This document shows, in pieces, positions 32,654 to 42,712 of a DNA stretch of 64,000 nucleotides (positions are counted from its first letter, which is position 1; every line of letters begins with the position of its first letter). The notes below the pieces were generated by a model. That model did not search any database. It was given only the letters and a program-made list of their open reading frames with translations, and had not been told where the DNA came from. The DNA is from Staphylococcus sp. IVB6214 (GTDB taxonomy: Bacteria > Bacillota > Bacilli > Staphylococcales > Staphylococcaceae). The stretch is from positions 1,302,001-1,366,000 of the forward strand of contig NZ_CP094723.1 of the NCBI RefSeq assembly GCF_025558585.1, given 5' to 3'. Both the position numbers and the translations under genes were made by a program.

Positions 32654-35353
32654 TTATGCTAACTTTTTACGTAATACAAGTTGTAAGATACCGCCATGAC
32701 GGTAATAGTCCATTTCAACGTTAGAGTCGAAACGTGCAATAGCTTCAAATACAACTTCTGTACCATCAGGTTTTGTCGCAGTGACTTTAACAAGTTGTCC
32801 TGGTTGAACTGTTTCGTCAATGTCAACTTTGATTGTTTCTTCACCGTTTAAACCGAGTGTATCTGCTGATTCACCATCTTTGAATTGTAATGGTAATACA
32901 CCCATCATCACTAAGTTTGAACGGTGGATACGTTCATAGCTTTGTGCGATAACAGTTTTAACACCTAATAAGTTTGTACCTTTTGCAGCCCAGTCACGAG
33001 AAGATCCCATACCGTAGTCGTTACCAGCTAATACAACTAAGCCTGTACCGTCTTCTTTATACTTCATCGCAGCATCAAAGATTGGCATCACTTCATTTGT
33101 AGGCCAGTAAGTTGTAAAGCCACCTTCAGTTCCTGGCGCAAGTTGGTTTTTAATACGGATGTTTGCGAATGTACCACGTACCATCACTTCATGGTTACCA
33201 CGACGTGAACCATATGAGTTGAAGTCACGTGGAGATACACCGTTGTCTAACAAGTATTTACCTGCTGGTGTATCTTTACCAATTGCACCGGCTGGAGAGA
33301 TATGGTCAGTTGTAACAGAGTCTCCAAATTTACCCATCACACGTAAACCAGTTAATGGTTGAATTGTACCAGGTTCTTTTGATAAACCTTGGAAGAATGT
33401 TGGGTTTTGAATATATGTTGAGTTTGGATCAAAATCATACAATGGTTGTTCTGTTGTATTGATTTCATTCCATAGTTCATTATTTTCATACACGTTGGCA
33501 TACTCTTCTTTAAAGAGTTCAGGTGTTACAACGCTGTCTACTGTATCTGATACTTCTTGGATTGAAGGCCAGATATCTTTTAAGAATACATCGTTACCTT
33601 CTGCATCTTGACCAAGTGGTTCATTTTGTAAATCGATATCCACTGTTCCGGCTAATGCATACGCCACAACAAGTGGTGGTGATGCAAGATAGTTTGCTTT
33701 AACAAGTGGGTGGATACGACCTTCAAAGTTACGGTTACCAGATAATACAGAAGTCACTAATAAGTCTTCTTTAGCGATACCCGCTTCGATTTCTTCTAAT
33801 AAAGGACCTGAGTTACCGATACATGTTGTACAACCATAACCAACTAAGTTGAAGCCAAGTTGATCTAGGTACTCTTGTAAACCTGCATCACGTAGGTATC
33901 CAGTTACAACCTTTGAACCTGGAGCCAGTGATGTTTTCACATAATCAGGTACTTTTAAGCCTTTAGCAACCGCTTTTTTCGCTAATAAACCAGCACCTAA
34001 CATTACGTAAGGGTTAGATGTGTTTGTACATGATGTAATCGCAGCAATTGCGATGTCACCTGTTGTCATTTCTGATTGACGACCATCTTTAAAGTTGATT
34101 GTTGCTTTCTTATCGAATTCACTTTCATCAAATCCGTGTCCTTGGTTACCTGCTGGTGCAGTGACAGATTTTTGGAAAGCTTCTTTCATGTTGCTCAAGA
34201 AGATAAGATCTTGTGGTCGCTTAGGACCTGATAAAGACGCTTCAACTGTTGATAAATCTAAATCAACAATATCTGTGTAATTAGGTTCTTCTGCAACATC
34301 AAAGAATAAGTGGTTTTCTTTTAAATATTTTTCAACTGCATCGATATGCTCATTAGAACGACCAGTTAAACGTAAATATTTCAATGTTTCATCATCTACT
34401 GGGAAGAAACCACATGTTGCACCGTATTCAGGCGCCATGTTCGCAATTGTTGCACGGTCTGCGAGTGGTAACTTGTCAACACCAGGGCCGAAGAATTCCA
34501 CAAACTTACCTACTACGCCTTTTTGACGTAATAACTCTGTTACACGTAATGCTAAGTCTGTTGCTGTTGCACCTTGTGGTAACTCATTTGATAAACGAAC
34601 ACCGATTACTTCTGGAATTGGGAAGTATGAAGGTTGTCCAAGCATACCTGCTTCCGCTTCGATACCACCAACACCCCAGCCTAATACGCCGAGACCATTG
34701 ATCATCGTTGTATGTGAGTCTGTACCTACTAATGTATCTGGATAAGCGACTTTTTCGCCTTCTTCGTCACGAACGTGAACAACATTCGCAAGATACTCTA
34801 AGTTTACTTGGTGAACAATACCTGTTGCTGGTGGCACTGCATTATAGTTTTGGAATGCTTTTGTTGCCCAGCTTAGGAATTGATAACGCTCGTAGTTACG
34901 TTCGAATTCTAACTTCATGTTGCGCTCAACAGCGTCTTGATTACCGTAACTATCTACTTGTACAGAGTGGTCAATAACGAGATCAACGGGTACTTCTGGA
35001 TTAATTTTTGTAAGGTCCCCACCTACATCATCCATCGCTTTACGTAAAGAGGCCAAGTCCACGACCGCTGGCACACCTGTAAAGTCTTGTAAAATAACAC
35101 GTGAAGGCTTGAATGGTACTTCGCCTTTGTCATTTTCTTTTCCGAATGTTGCCAATGATTTAATGTGGTCTTCTGTAATAACAAAGCCATCTTCTTGGCG
35201 TAACACTGATTCTAATAACACACGAATCGAATATGGTAAGCGACTGATTTTTGTTAAGCCTTTTTCTTCTAATACATTCAGGTCATAATATGTAATGTCC
35301 TGACCGTTCACTTGAAATGACTTTTTCGCTTGCTCTTTTAAATTTGCAGTCAT
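32654..35353 (-). CDS. acnA: Aconitate hydratase A
   Basis: This [4Fe-4S] enzyme isomerises citrate to isocitrate, between CitZ and Icd in the TCA cycle. The ATG at 35353 ([13 protein letters not shown], 899 residues) follows AAGGGGG; the longer frame to 35422 runs into the operator region. Cluster cysteines are in [10 protein letters not shown] and [13 protein letters not shown]. The C-terminal swivel domain contains [16 protein letters not shown]. In S. aureus, acnA expression depends on CcpA and CcpE. A strong cre-like sequence lies upstream, and an ISL3 element is inserted about 210 bp before the start codon. Confidence 0.97.
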   Translation of the reverse strand: MTANLKEQAKKSFQVNGQDITYYDLNVLEEKGLTKISRLPYSIRVLLESVLRQEDGFVITEDHIKSLATFGKENDKGEVPFKPSRVILQDFTGVPAVVDLASLRKAMDDVGGDLTKINPEVPVDLVIDHSVQVDSYGNQDAVERNMKLEFERNYERYQFLSWATKAFQNYNAVPPATGIVHQVNLEYLANVVHVRDEEGEKVAYPDTLVGTDSHTTMINGLGVLGWGVGGIEAEAGMLGQPSYFPIPEVIGVRLSNELPQGATATDLALRVTELLRQKGVVGKFVEFFGPGVDKLPLADRATIANMAPEYGATCGFFPVDDETLKYLRLTGRSNEHIDAVEKYLKENHLFFDVAEEPNYTDIVDLDLSTVEASLSGPKRPQDLIFLSNMKEAFQKSVTAPAGNQGHGFDESEFDKKATINFKDGRQSEMTTGDIAIAAITSCTNTSNPYVMLGAGLLAKKAVAKGLKVPDYVKTSLAPGSKVVTGYLRDAGLQEYLDQLGFNLVGYGCTTCIGNSGPLLEEIEAGIAKEDLLVTSVLSGNRNFEGRIHPLVKANYLASPPLVVAYALAGTVDIDLQNEPLGQDAEGNDVFLKDIWPSIQEVSDTVDSVVTPELFKEEYANVYENNELWNEINTTEQPLYDFDPNSTYIQNPTFFQGLSKEPGTIQPLTGLRVMGKFGDSVTTDHISPAGAIGKDTPAGKYLLDNGVSPRDFNSYGSRRGNHEVMVRGTFANIRIKNQLAPGTEGGFTTYWPTNEVMPIFDAAMKYKEDGTGLVVLAGNDYGMGSSRDWAAKGTNLLGVKTVIAQSYERIHRSNLVMMGVLPLQFKDGESADTLGLNGEETIKVDIDETVQPGQLVKVTATKPDGTEVVFEAIARFDSNVEMDYYRHGGILQLVLRKKLA

Positions 35354-35425
35354 TTGAATGTCCCCCTTGGAAAATTTATATGCCTTTGTTTCAATTGTAT
35401 TATTAAAGCGCTTTAAAAACAACTA

Positions 35426-35439
35426 TGTAAGCGCTAAAA
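35426..35439. promoter_or_regulatory. Candidate CcpA cre site upstream of acnA
   Basis: TGTAAGCGCTAAAA fits TGWAANCGNTNWCA apart from the penultimate base. A second palindrome, TTAAAGCGCTTTAA, lies at 35403-35416 and shares the AAGCGCTT core. Together they make CcpA control of acnA plausible. Confidence 0.5.
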
Positions 35440-35527
35440 CAACCCGTTTTGAATTTTGTCTTTGTAATTAGAAACTATAATAATAACTTATGACTTTTTA
35501 TGATATTGATAATTTATTGTTATTAGT

Positions 35528-35542
35528 TGAGAACGATTTTCA
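35528..35542. promoter_or_regulatory. Fur/PerR-like inverted repeat far upstream of acnA
   Basis: TGAGAACGATTTTCA resembles the Fur 7-1-7 box TGATAATNATTATCA at 11 of the 14 fixed positions. It is about 175 bp before acnA, near the edge of the ISL3 insertion. With this spacing its role is uncertain. Confidence 0.3.
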
Positions 35543-35556
35543 ATTCACACGCCCCA

Positions 35557-35564
35557 AAAAAAGA
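35557..35564. repeat. Target site duplication, left copy (AAAAAAGA)
   Basis: AAAAAAGA lies directly outside the left end of the ISL3 element and is repeated at 37345-37352. Eight-base duplications are the rule for ISL3-family elements. Confidence 0.85.
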
Positions 35565-35581
35565 GGGTCTTAATCTTTTGT

Positions 35582-35618
35582 GGTGGGATGGCATGAACTG
35601 CTGTCCCGCCCTTTTTTG
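35582..35618 (+). terminator. Read-in terminator at the ISL3 left end
   Basis: GGTGGGA pairs with TCCCGCC around a 15-base loop and is followed by CTTTTTTG. It overlaps the left inverted repeat and lies about 90 bp before the transposase, so it would block outside transcription. Confidence 0.75.
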
Positions 35619-35708
35619 TTTTTTAAATCATTTTGATACAAAAAAAGCGCTCATGCCTCTATAATTTTAAGTGCCTAAACAAAAAATGAGAGGAGACATG
35701 ATGCGCCT

Positions 35709-37022
35709 ATGTGTAATGATATATTAAAACTATTAAAAATAAAAGATGAAAATATTCAAGTTCTTAAAGTGGAAGAAGATGTAGAAGTGCGTGGTCAGCT
35801 TTCTACGGTTGTTTATGGAACACTTTCTTATACACCAAAGGCATGTATGAAGTGTGGTTGTGTCAATGACGGACAAATACATAAGCACGGTAAACGTGTT
35901 TCGCGTTTAACACTATTAAAATCTCAAGAGTCTAATGTTTATCTTAATTTAGCGAAAGAACGCTTTAAGTGTCTACATTGTTTAAAGACTTTTACGGCTC
36001 AAACAAACATTGTTGATAGTAATTGCTTTATTACTAACCTTGTGAAATTAGCGATTCAGGACAAACTCACACGTGTACAGTCTGAGATAGACATTGCTAA
36101 TGATTGTAGTGTTTCACCAAGCACAGTTAAGAGATGTATTCACCATATCTCACAATCATTAATAGTAAAACCTTCATCTGGATTGCCTAAACATCTCTCC
36201 ATAGATGAATTTAAAAGCGTTAAAAATGTGACAACAGCGATGAGTTTTCTGTTTATAAATAATGAAACGAATCAGATTATCGATATCTTAGAAGATAGAC
36301 GTATTCACAAACTTAAAGAGTACTTCTATCGTTTTGATCGTCGTGAACGATTAGCTGTCAAAACGGTCACAGCCGATATGTATGAACCCTACATTAACTT
36401 CATTCATGAAGTATTCCCGAATGCGATTTTAATCTTTGATCGTTTTCACATTGTTCAGCACCTTAACCGTGAACTTAATAAGCAACGTATTTCTATAATG
36501 AATACTTGTCGCTATAAGTCATCAACAGATTACACGAAAATGAAAAAACACTGGAAACTTTTCCTTTCTGACAGACAAGATATCAACAGCTATGAATACT
36601 TTTGGTCGAAGTCCTTCAAAACGTATACGACATCAAGAGATATTTTAGAGTATCTATTAAATCTTGATCAGCAGCTCTATGACACATATATGTTAGTTCA
36701 TCACCTTCGAGAAGCATTAAAACAATGTGATTGGTTACGTTTCAAAGAAACTTTAATGAGTGTTGAAAAGAAGCATGTATCACGTGGTGTTTGGCGTGTC
36801 ATTCGGTTCTATAAAAAATACGAGTATATCCTTTATTCAACAATTAAACACCCTAAGTTAAACAATGGAGCGATTGAAGGTATCAATAATAAAATTAAGC
36901 TTATTAAACGTGTATCATATGGCTATCGAAACTTTAATAACTTCAAGGCAAGGATACTGATTATTTTTAAGCTATATCAACGACGTAAAAAGGATAGTTT
37001 ACTAATAAATAACGCTGCATAA
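35709..37022 (+). CDS. ISL3-family transposase (IS1181-like)
   Basis: This 437-residue DDE transposase has an N-terminal zinc ribbon (C46-x2-C49 and C88-x2-C91), a helix-turn-helix region (about 120-145, NDCSVSPSTVKRCIHH) and a catalytic core. The core shows LSIDEFKS (D166), TADMYEPY (D223) or IFDRFHIVQH (D244), and GAIEGINNKIK (E390). The RFHIVQHLN block is diagnostic of ISL3. GAGGAG lies 13 bases before the ATG, a rather long spacing. The frame is intact. Confidence 0.95.
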   Translation: MCNDILKLLKIKDENIQVLKVEEDVEVRGQLSTVVYGTLSYTPKACMKCGCVNDGQIHKHGKRVSRLTLLKSQESNVYLNLAKERFKCLHCLKTFTAQTNIVDSNCFITNLVKLAIQDKLTRVQSEIDIANDCSVSPSTVKRCIHHISQSLIVKPSSGLPKHLSIDEFKSVKNVTTAMSFLFINNETNQIIDILEDRRIHKLKEYFYRFDRRERLAVKTVTADMYEPYINFIHEVFPNAILIFDRFHIVQHLNRELNKQRISIMNTCRYKSSTDYTKMKKHWKLFLSDRQDINSYEYFWSKSFKTYTTSRDILEYLLNLDQQLYDTYMLVHHLREALKQCDWLRFKETLMSVEKKHVSRGVWRVIRFYKKYEYILYSTIKHPKLNNGAIEGINNKIKLIKRVSYGYRNFNNFKARILIIFKLYQRRKKDSLLINNAA

Positions 37023-37083
37023 ATATATTACGTAGTAATCGCTATCTAATATGTCCTAACACACTTAGAGATGTGTATCTAAA

Positions 37084-37210
37084 ATCATTTCTAATACGAG
37101 ACGCCTAAGGCAACAAGCCGAACGGAAAATCCATTTTGGCTTCTTTTATTCAATAAAGCCAAAATTAGTTGAAGTGAGGCGCCTTGGCAAGCGAGTATTA
37201 AAGAAATGAT
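37084..37210. other. Long structured segment inside the ISL3 element
   Basis: Between transposase and right end lies a nested fold. The outer arms are ATCATTTCT (37084) with AGAAATGAT (37202) and TAATAC with GTATTA. The inner arm is a perfect 10-bp stem, ATTTTGGCTT (37133-37142) with AAGCCAAAAT (37156-37165). No reading frame covers it. It may be a transposase-binding site, an mRNA 3' structure or a small RNA. Confidence 0.5.
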
Positions 37211-37344
37211 GGTATAGAAAAAGCGCACAATTAATAATTAAACTGCACGCTTAAATGAATGTAGAGATGACTACATGTTATGATTAAGTTAAAAATAAAA
37301 TTAGTTACTTTTTATTATCTGCCCACCACAAAAAATGGACTTCC

Positions 37345-37352
37345 AAAAAAGA
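37345..37352. repeat. Target site duplication, right copy (AAAAAAGA)
   Basis: This is identical to 35557-35564. It continues straight into the opuD2 terminator stem (GAAGCGGTA), showing that the duplicated target was the terminator's T-tract. Confidence 0.85.
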
Positions 37353-37392
37353 AGCGGTATCGATGACATGAATTGTCATCTTACCGCTTCTT
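37351..37392 (-). terminator. Terminator of opuD2, with ISL3 inserted at its T-tract
   Basis: GAAGCGGTA-GATGACA pairs with TGTCATC-TACCGCTTC. On the minus strand it is followed by TTTTTT, which is now part of the target duplication. The stem and six T residues are kept, so it should still work. Confidence 0.85.
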
Positions 37393-37398
37393 GATTTC

Positions 37399-39033
37399 TT
37401 ATTGTTCTTGTTCTCTCATCACTTTTCTTTTTGAAATAAGTTCTTCCTCATAGTCTTGTTGTGACTGGGCAACGTATTCCTTAAGACGATGTTTATTTGG
37501 TGTTAATGTTAATCCTAAGAATTTACGTTCTCTGTTCGCATCTTTGTAGAAACTAATCATCATAAGTATGACAACGATAGAGAATGGCAATGCACTGATA
37601 ATCGCTGCACTTTGCAATGCATTCAGTCCTTCTTCTCCATTACCATTACCTGATAACAATAATACGAAGGCTATTAATGACTGAGCGATACCCCATGTCA
37701 CTTTTACGAATTGACTTGGATTAAGTGAACCGTTCGTTGTTTGCATACCTAAAACGAATGTTGCTGAGTCTGCTGAAGTGATGAAGAATGATGCAATAAG
37801 TAATAATGCAATCATTGATAATACCATTCCCATTGGCAAGTGATTAAACACACCAAAGAGTTGGGTTTCTACTGACATATCAAGAATTTCTTTATGTTTT
37901 TTAGCTGTTTCAATACCTAACACACCGAAGACACTAAACCATAAGAAACTTACGATAACTGGAACGAGCATCACACCTGAGATGAACTCACGGATTGAAC
38001 GCCCTTTTGATACACGTGCGATGAAGACCCCAACGAATGGGCTCCAGCTCATCCACCAACCCCAGTAGTACAATGTCCAACCAGACATCCATTCTGCTTT
38101 CTGAGAATTTTGTGCAGCTGTGTCAAAACTACTGAATAAAAAGCCATCTAACAAGCTACCTGTTGAACTTGTAAACATATTCATAATTAAGACAGTTGGT
38201 CCAATAAATAAAGCAGCAAACATTAAAAGTGAACCCAAACCAATATTCAAGTTACTTAAATATTGAATTCCTTTACTTAAACCTGACCAAGCACTCATGA
38301 TGAATAAAATTGTAACGACAACAATAATGACACCTTGTGTAACAATATTGTTTGGAATGCCGAATAAGTAATTTAAACCACCGGCAATTTGTAAAGCACC
38401 CATACCAAGTGATACGGCAACACCGATAACAGTTGCAAATACAGCAAGTACATCGATGAACATACCGATTGGACCATCGACGCGATCGCCTAAGATAGGT
38501 CGTAATGTTTTAGAAAGTAAGCCGGGTTCACCTTTTCTAAATTGAGCGTATGCAAGTGCTAATGCTACGACACCATATACAGCCCAAGCATGGAATCCCC
38601 AGTGGAAGAAAGTTGAACGTAATGATTCTGCATATGCTTGCTTCGTCATTGGGTCCGCTGTTGGAGGTGCTGCAAAGTGAGAAAGTGGTTCTGCAGCGCC
38701 ATAGAATACCAATCCGATACCCATACCCGCACTGAATAACATGGCAAACCAAGAAATTGTGTTAAATTCTGGTTTATCATTTGGGCGTCCCAATTTTAAT
38801 TTACCAATTGGGCTGAAGATTAAGAAGATACAGAAGAACACGATAACAGTTGTTAGAATCAAGTAATACCAACCTAAGTTATCTGTAATCCAAATTTTTA
38901 TTTCATTTGTAAAATCGCCAAATTGTGATGGGATAAACACCCCAATTAAAACAATTGCAAATACAATGATAGAACTGATTAAGAAAACTGGTGAAAACTT
39001 CTTACCATTTGGTTCTGGAGTTGAAGTATTCAT
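37399..39033 (-). CDS. opuD2: BCCT-family glycine betaine transporter
   Basis: This 544-residue secondary transporter imports betaine-type osmoprotectants with sodium or protons. It has about 12 membrane helices. The BCCT signature lies in WTLYYWGWWMSWSPFVG near residue 320, with FSAGMGIGLVFYGAAEPL near residue 95 forming the glycine-rich TM3 stretch. The charged C-terminal tail fits osmosensing. It is divergent from mscL, so an osmotic uptake system faces an osmotic release valve. The opuD2 name rests on position next to acnA and mscL as in S. aureus. Confidence 0.88.
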   Translation of the reverse strand: MNTSTPEPNGKKFSPVFLISSIIVFAIVLIGVFIPSQFGDFTNEIKIWITDNLGWYYLILTTVIVFFCIFLIFSPIGKLKLGRPNDKPEFNTISWFAMLFSAGMGIGLVFYGAAEPLSHFAAPPTADPMTKQAYAESLRSTFFHWGFHAWAVYGVVALALAYAQFRKGEPGLLSKTLRPILGDRVDGPIGMFIDVLAVFATVIGVAVSLGMGALQIAGGLNYLFGIPNNIVTQGVIIVVVTILFIMSAWSGLSKGIQYLSNLNIGLGSLLMFAALFIGPTVLIMNMFTSSTGSLLDGFLFSSFDTAAQNSQKAEWMSGWTLYYWGWWMSWSPFVGVFIARVSKGRSIREFISGVMLVPVIVSFLWFSVFGVLGIETAKKHKEILDMSVETQLFGVFNHLPMGMVLSMIALLLIASFFITSADSATFVLGMQTTNGSLNPSQFVKVTWGIAQSLIAFVLLLSGNGNGEEGLNALQSAAIISALPFSIVVILMMISFYKDANRERKFLGLTLTPNKHRLKEYVAQSQQDYEEELISKRKVMREQEQ

Positions 39034-39271
39034 AAATTAACATACTCCCTTTCGTATTAAATTTTTTCATCACTTTTTATTTATATACCCAACTTTTTAA
39101 AGTTTAAAGCTAAAAAGTGCGCTACTTATATACCATAACAAAATAAAACAATATAATCAATGAAGTGTAAAATGAAAAAATTTTTATTTAAAAAAGTGTG
39201 TTGTAATGGTAGCAAAATGTTGTATAATATCATTTGTTAATTAAATCAATTTTATAAAGGAGTTATTTAAA

Positions 39272-39625
39272 ATGTTTCAAGAGTTTAAAGAGTTTGCGCT
39301 AAAAGGCAATGTATTAGATTTAGCAGTCGCTGTTGTTATGGGTGCTGCATTCAATAAAATTGTGACATCTTTAGTAGAAAACATCATCATGCCGTTAATC
39401 GGTTTATTATTCGGAGAAGTAGACTTCGCTGAAAACTGGTCAGCTTTCGGTATTAAATATGGTATTTTCATTCAATCAATCATCGACTTCTTGATTGTTG
39501 CATTTGCATTATTCATTTTCGTGAAAATTGCTAACACAGTTGTAAAACCTGCTGAAGTTGAAGAAGAAATCGAAGAAAACACACTTATTTTAACTGAAAT
39601 CCGTGACATCTTACGCAATAAGTAA
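39272..39625 (+). CDS. mscL: Large-conductance mechanosensitive channel
   Basis: This pentameric membrane channel opens on hypo-osmotic shock to release solutes. The 117 residues match MscL: an amphipathic N-terminal helix [15 protein letters not shown]1 with [23 protein letters not shown]2 around residues 65-90 and a charged C-terminal helix. AAAGGAG precedes the ATG. It converges on sbcC across a shared terminator. Confidence 0.96.
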   Translation: MFQEFKEFALKGNVLDLAVAVVMGAAFNKIVTSLVENIIMPLIGLLFGEVDFAENWSAFGIKYGIFIQSIIDFLIVAFALFIFVKIANTVVKPAEVEEEIEENTLILTEIRDILRNK

Positions 39626-39634
39626 GATTATGCG

Positions 39635-39680
39635 AAAAAGCGTTAGAATTCATTCTTGGTGAATTCTAACGCTTTTATTT
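39635..39680. terminator. Bidirectional terminator between mscL and sbcC
   Basis: AAAAGCGTTAGAATTC pairs perfectly with GAATTCTAACGCTTTT around a 9-base loop between the converging genes. Confidence 0.9.
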
Positions 39681-42600
39681 TATTCTCGAAATACCAATTG
39701 TGTGTGACTTTGATAGTTATTTGAAACAACTTCTAAAACAACTGGAATCCTTTCTTTCAACTCGGTAACATGCGAAATAACACCAACCAAACGACCACTT
39801 GATTGAAGTTGAATCAATGTATCAAGTGCCGTTTCCAACGTTTCTTGATCGAGCGTTCCAAAACCTTCATCAATAAACATCGCGTCTAGCGATATACCCC
39901 CTTGCTCGTTTTGAACAATTTCACACAGACCAAGTGCCAATGCTAATGAAGCTTGGAATGTCTCACCACCTGACAAAGAGTTAATTGGACGTGATTGATT
40001 GGCGTAATAATCAAACACATCAATTTCCAAGCCACTATAACCTTTCCCCTTTTCTTCTTTACGGACGAGCTGATAACGATCTCCTGTCATATTAAGTAGT
40101 CGCTTATTCGCTTGCAACAATATTTGATCCAAGTAATAAGTCAACACATAGTTTTCAAGACTTAACTTTTTATCGTTATTCCCTTTAATAACATCAGATA
40201 AGAATACCAGTTCTCGTTGTTGATCAAGCTGCTCTTTCAAATAAATAATCTCTTGCTCAATCATCTCTATGGATCGTTCATTATTATCTAATTTTAATTG
40301 TGCTTGACTCAATTGTTTGAAGTACTCCCGATGTTTATTGTTTATTTCTTCATACTTATGTTCAAGTTCTGTTAAATCCTTTACATCCATTGCTTGTATC
40401 TGTTTAGACAATTCTTTCTGATGATCCAGTTTAACATGATACATTTCATTATGTTTTTTTATGCGTGCTTCTATCTCTGCCTCTTTATCTACTTCTTTCA
40501 TCACTCGTTCTAATTCATGCACACCATCCAAGTTTAAACGCTCAAGTTCGACATCAAGTTCTGATTGTAATTGTTGAATTTTCTTACGTGAGACTTTCAT
40601 CAATGCTGTTGTCGTATTTCTTTGAGAAGTGATGTCATTGACTTGTTTTTCACGCTTTTGTCTTTCTTGTTGTTGGTGCGCTAATGCTTTGTCATAACCT
40701 TCGACTGCTTGAGACTGTTGTTCATATTCATATACAAATTGTTGAACATCTGTGTATGTTGTTTTCTGTTCAAATTCTGCAAGTGCTTCTATATCACGTG
40801 CCAATTGTTCCTTTTTAACTGCTATCTCTTGCTCGATACCATTCATTAATTGCTTTAAATCTGCAAGTTGTTTTTGTGTTTTTTCTAATTTTTTATTCGT
40901 ATCGTGCAATTCTTGGTACGTTTGTGATGTTTCTTCTAATAATTCTTTTTGTGATTGCAGTTTTTCGCTATCAAATTGAACGTCAGACACACTTTCATAT
41001 TTGGCCTCACTTACTGATAAGTGTATTTTGCAATCATTTATCTGCTCTTTCAACTTATTGATCTCTTGCTCTAACTGTTCATTTTGATGACGTTGCTCTT
41101 TCAATGTTGCCATTGACGCTCCTTCTGCCAGCTCATGAACAATCTGCTGACAAACAGGGCATGGCTCACCTAAATGCAATTCACTTCTTAAAACATCAAC
41201 AGCACTTTCATGGTTTAACAATGTATGGTCATGTGATGTTAGATGTACTATCTGTTGCGTTTTTTCCATGACTTTCTCATTCAAATCTTCCATCACATAT
41301 TTAATTTTCTTAATTTCTTCTTTTAAGCGACTGGCTTCCTTCGCTTTTTCTTCTGCTTGTGCTATATCGTCAACATCCCGTTTGAGTTGTTCTATTTGAA
41401 TGAAAAGATCTTTCTCTTTATCAATATCTATAACTTGCTCTCCTGTTTGTTTATGAAGATTTGTAACTTTTGTTTCATATTGAGCAAGACGTTCTACTAA
41501 CACTTCAATCTCTTTTTTTCTTTCCTTCTCATTCTTTACGTATTTAATAAATTGTTGATGATTTTCATAAAAATAATGCGTTTTTCTAACAAATTCTCGT
41601 TTTTCTTCAATGGCATGGCTTTGCTCTGATAATTCAACTTCCTTACGATCCAATTGCGACATTTCTTGCTGTGCTTGATCAAGAGCATTTTCTAAACGTT
41701 GCATCTGTTTATCATATTCAGACAGTTGTGCCTCTTCGTTTGTCTGATCACGATATAGGCGTATGGCACTTTTACTTTCTCTAATCCTTTGTAACAATGT
41801 TTCATCTTTTTGAATTTGTGTTTTCTCTGATTCGAGTACCTTGATTTCTTCAAGAATCTGTTCGTATTTTTCTTCTAATTCAAGCCGTTTCCTTTGCTGT
41901 TCAAGTTCAGCTTTGACAGCTTCAGTACGCTTATTTAATTGTTTCGTTTCTGTGTCTAGGTTTTTAACAATCTGTTCACCAATTAATTGATACTCCGGTA
42001 AAACTTCAAATAAACGATCATACTGCTCTGCAGATAACATTTGATAAGTTTGAAGCGCTTCATGATCAAATGTCTCAAGTGTTTGCCACTTGTCCTTTAT
42101 TTTCTCTTGCTGGTTCGCTATCTTTATTTTGATATCTTTCGTATTATTAACTAGTCTATCATTTAAAAATTCATACAATTGCGTATTAAACAGCGTTCTT
42201 AAAATGGGTTGTTTCTCTTTCGTGCTAGAAATTAAGAAGCGTTTGAATTCACCTTGTGGTAGTATGAATAATTGTCGAAATTGTTCATGCTCCAAATTGA
42301 TAAGGTCTAATAAATATTGTTTACTTTCTCTGTTTTTGCTTTCTTCTAAATGATAAGTTGTACCGTCAAACGCATACACTTCTATCGTTTGATGCTTCAC
42401 TTGCTGATTATCTGGTGTCACATAAGGGGCTGTTCGAATCACTTTATAACGACGACCACGCACTTCAAATTCATAAGTTACTTTTAATGGTTCATTCGGG
42501 TCAGCAAACTGGCTACGCAAATGCTTTACTTCTCTCTTTTCAGTAGATGCACGTCCGTATAATGCAAATACGATACCGTCAAAAATCATCGTCTTTCCGG

Positions 42601-42712
42601 AACCCGTCTTTCCAGAAATTAAAAAGAGTTGATTATCATGTATTTTAGAAAAATCTATTTCTTCCTGAACAAAAGGACCAAAATTTTCAAGATGTAAACG
42701 TATCGGTTTCAC
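39680..42712 (-). CDS. sbcC: Nuclease SbcCD, ATPase subunit C
   Basis: This is the Rad50-like SMC subunit of the SbcCD nuclease, which cleaves hairpins and double-strand ends. The 1010 residues show Walker A near residue 35 (ISGKTGSGKTMIFDG), long coiled coils (about 180-480 and 550-800), the zinc hook EPCPVCQQ near residue 515, the ABC signature LSGGETFQASLALALG and Walker B DAMFIDEGFGTLD. It starts at a GTG that directly follows the sbcD stop (TAAGTG), with AAGGGGG upstream, so it is coupled to sbcD. Confidence 0.95.
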   Translation of the reverse strand: MKPIRLHLENFGPFVQEEIDFSKIHDNQLFLISGKTGSGKTMIFDGIVFALYGRASTEKREVKHLRSQFADPNEPLKVTYEFEVRGRRYKVIRTAPYVTPDNQQVKHQTIEVYAFDGTTYHLEESKNRESKQYLLDLINLEHEQFRQLFILPQGEFKRFLISSTKEKQPILRTLFNTQLYEFLNDRLVNNTKDIKIKIANQQEKIKDKWQTLETFDHEALQTYQMLSAEQYDRLFEVLPEYQLIGEQIVKNLDTETKQLNKRTEAVKAELEQQRKRLELEEKYEQILEEIKVLESEKTQIQKDETLLQRIRESKSAIRLYRDQTNEEAQLSEYDKQMQRLENALDQAQQEMSQLDRKEVELSEQSHAIEEKREFVRKTHYFYENHQQFIKYVKNEKERKKEIEVLVERLAQYETKVTNLHKQTGEQVIDIDKEKDLFIQIEQLKRDVDDIAQAEEKAKEASRLKEEIKKIKYVMEDLNEKVMEKTQQIVHLTSHDHTLLNHESAVDVLRSELHLGEPCPVCQQIVHELAEGASMATLKEQRHQNEQLEQEINKLKEQINDCKIHLSVSEAKYESVSDVQFDSEKLQSQKELLEETSQTYQELHDTNKKLEKTQKQLADLKQLMNGIEQEIAVKKEQLARDIEALAEFEQKTTYTDVQQFVYEYEQQSQAVEGYDKALAHQQQERQKREKQVNDITSQRNTTTALMKVSRKKIQQLQSELDVELERLNLDGVHELERVMKEVDKEAEIEARIKKHNEMYHVKLDHQKELSKQIQAMDVKDLTELEHKYEEINNKHREYFKQLSQAQLKLDNNERSIEMIEQEIIYLKEQLDQQRELVFLSDVIKGNNDKKLSLENYVLTYYLDQILLQANKRLLNMTGDRYQLVRKEEKGKGYSGLEIDVFDYYANQSRPINSLSGGETFQASLALALGLCEIVQNEQGGISLDAMFIDEGFGTLDQETLETALDTLIQLQSSGRLVGVISHVTELKERIPVVLEVVSNNYQSHTQLVFRE

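Larger units (their letters stand above)
35565..37344 (+). mobile_element. Complete ISL3-family insertion sequence (1780 bp)
   Basis: The element has imperfect 23-bp terminal inverted repeats (35565-35587 and 37322-37344, both ending in TTTTGTGGTGGG internally and GG at the tip). It has an 8-bp target duplication, AAAAAAGA, one intact transposase gene, a terminator at the left end and a long structured region on the right. The target is the T-tract of the opuD2 terminator. The exact duplication suggests a fairly recent insertion. Confidence 0.92.

Noticed and set aside
34384..34977. Two consecutive plus-strand frames (105 and 89 codons) within acnA
   Set aside because: Both are antisense shadows of highly conserved acnA coding sequence; leucine and histidine richness is typical of such frames.
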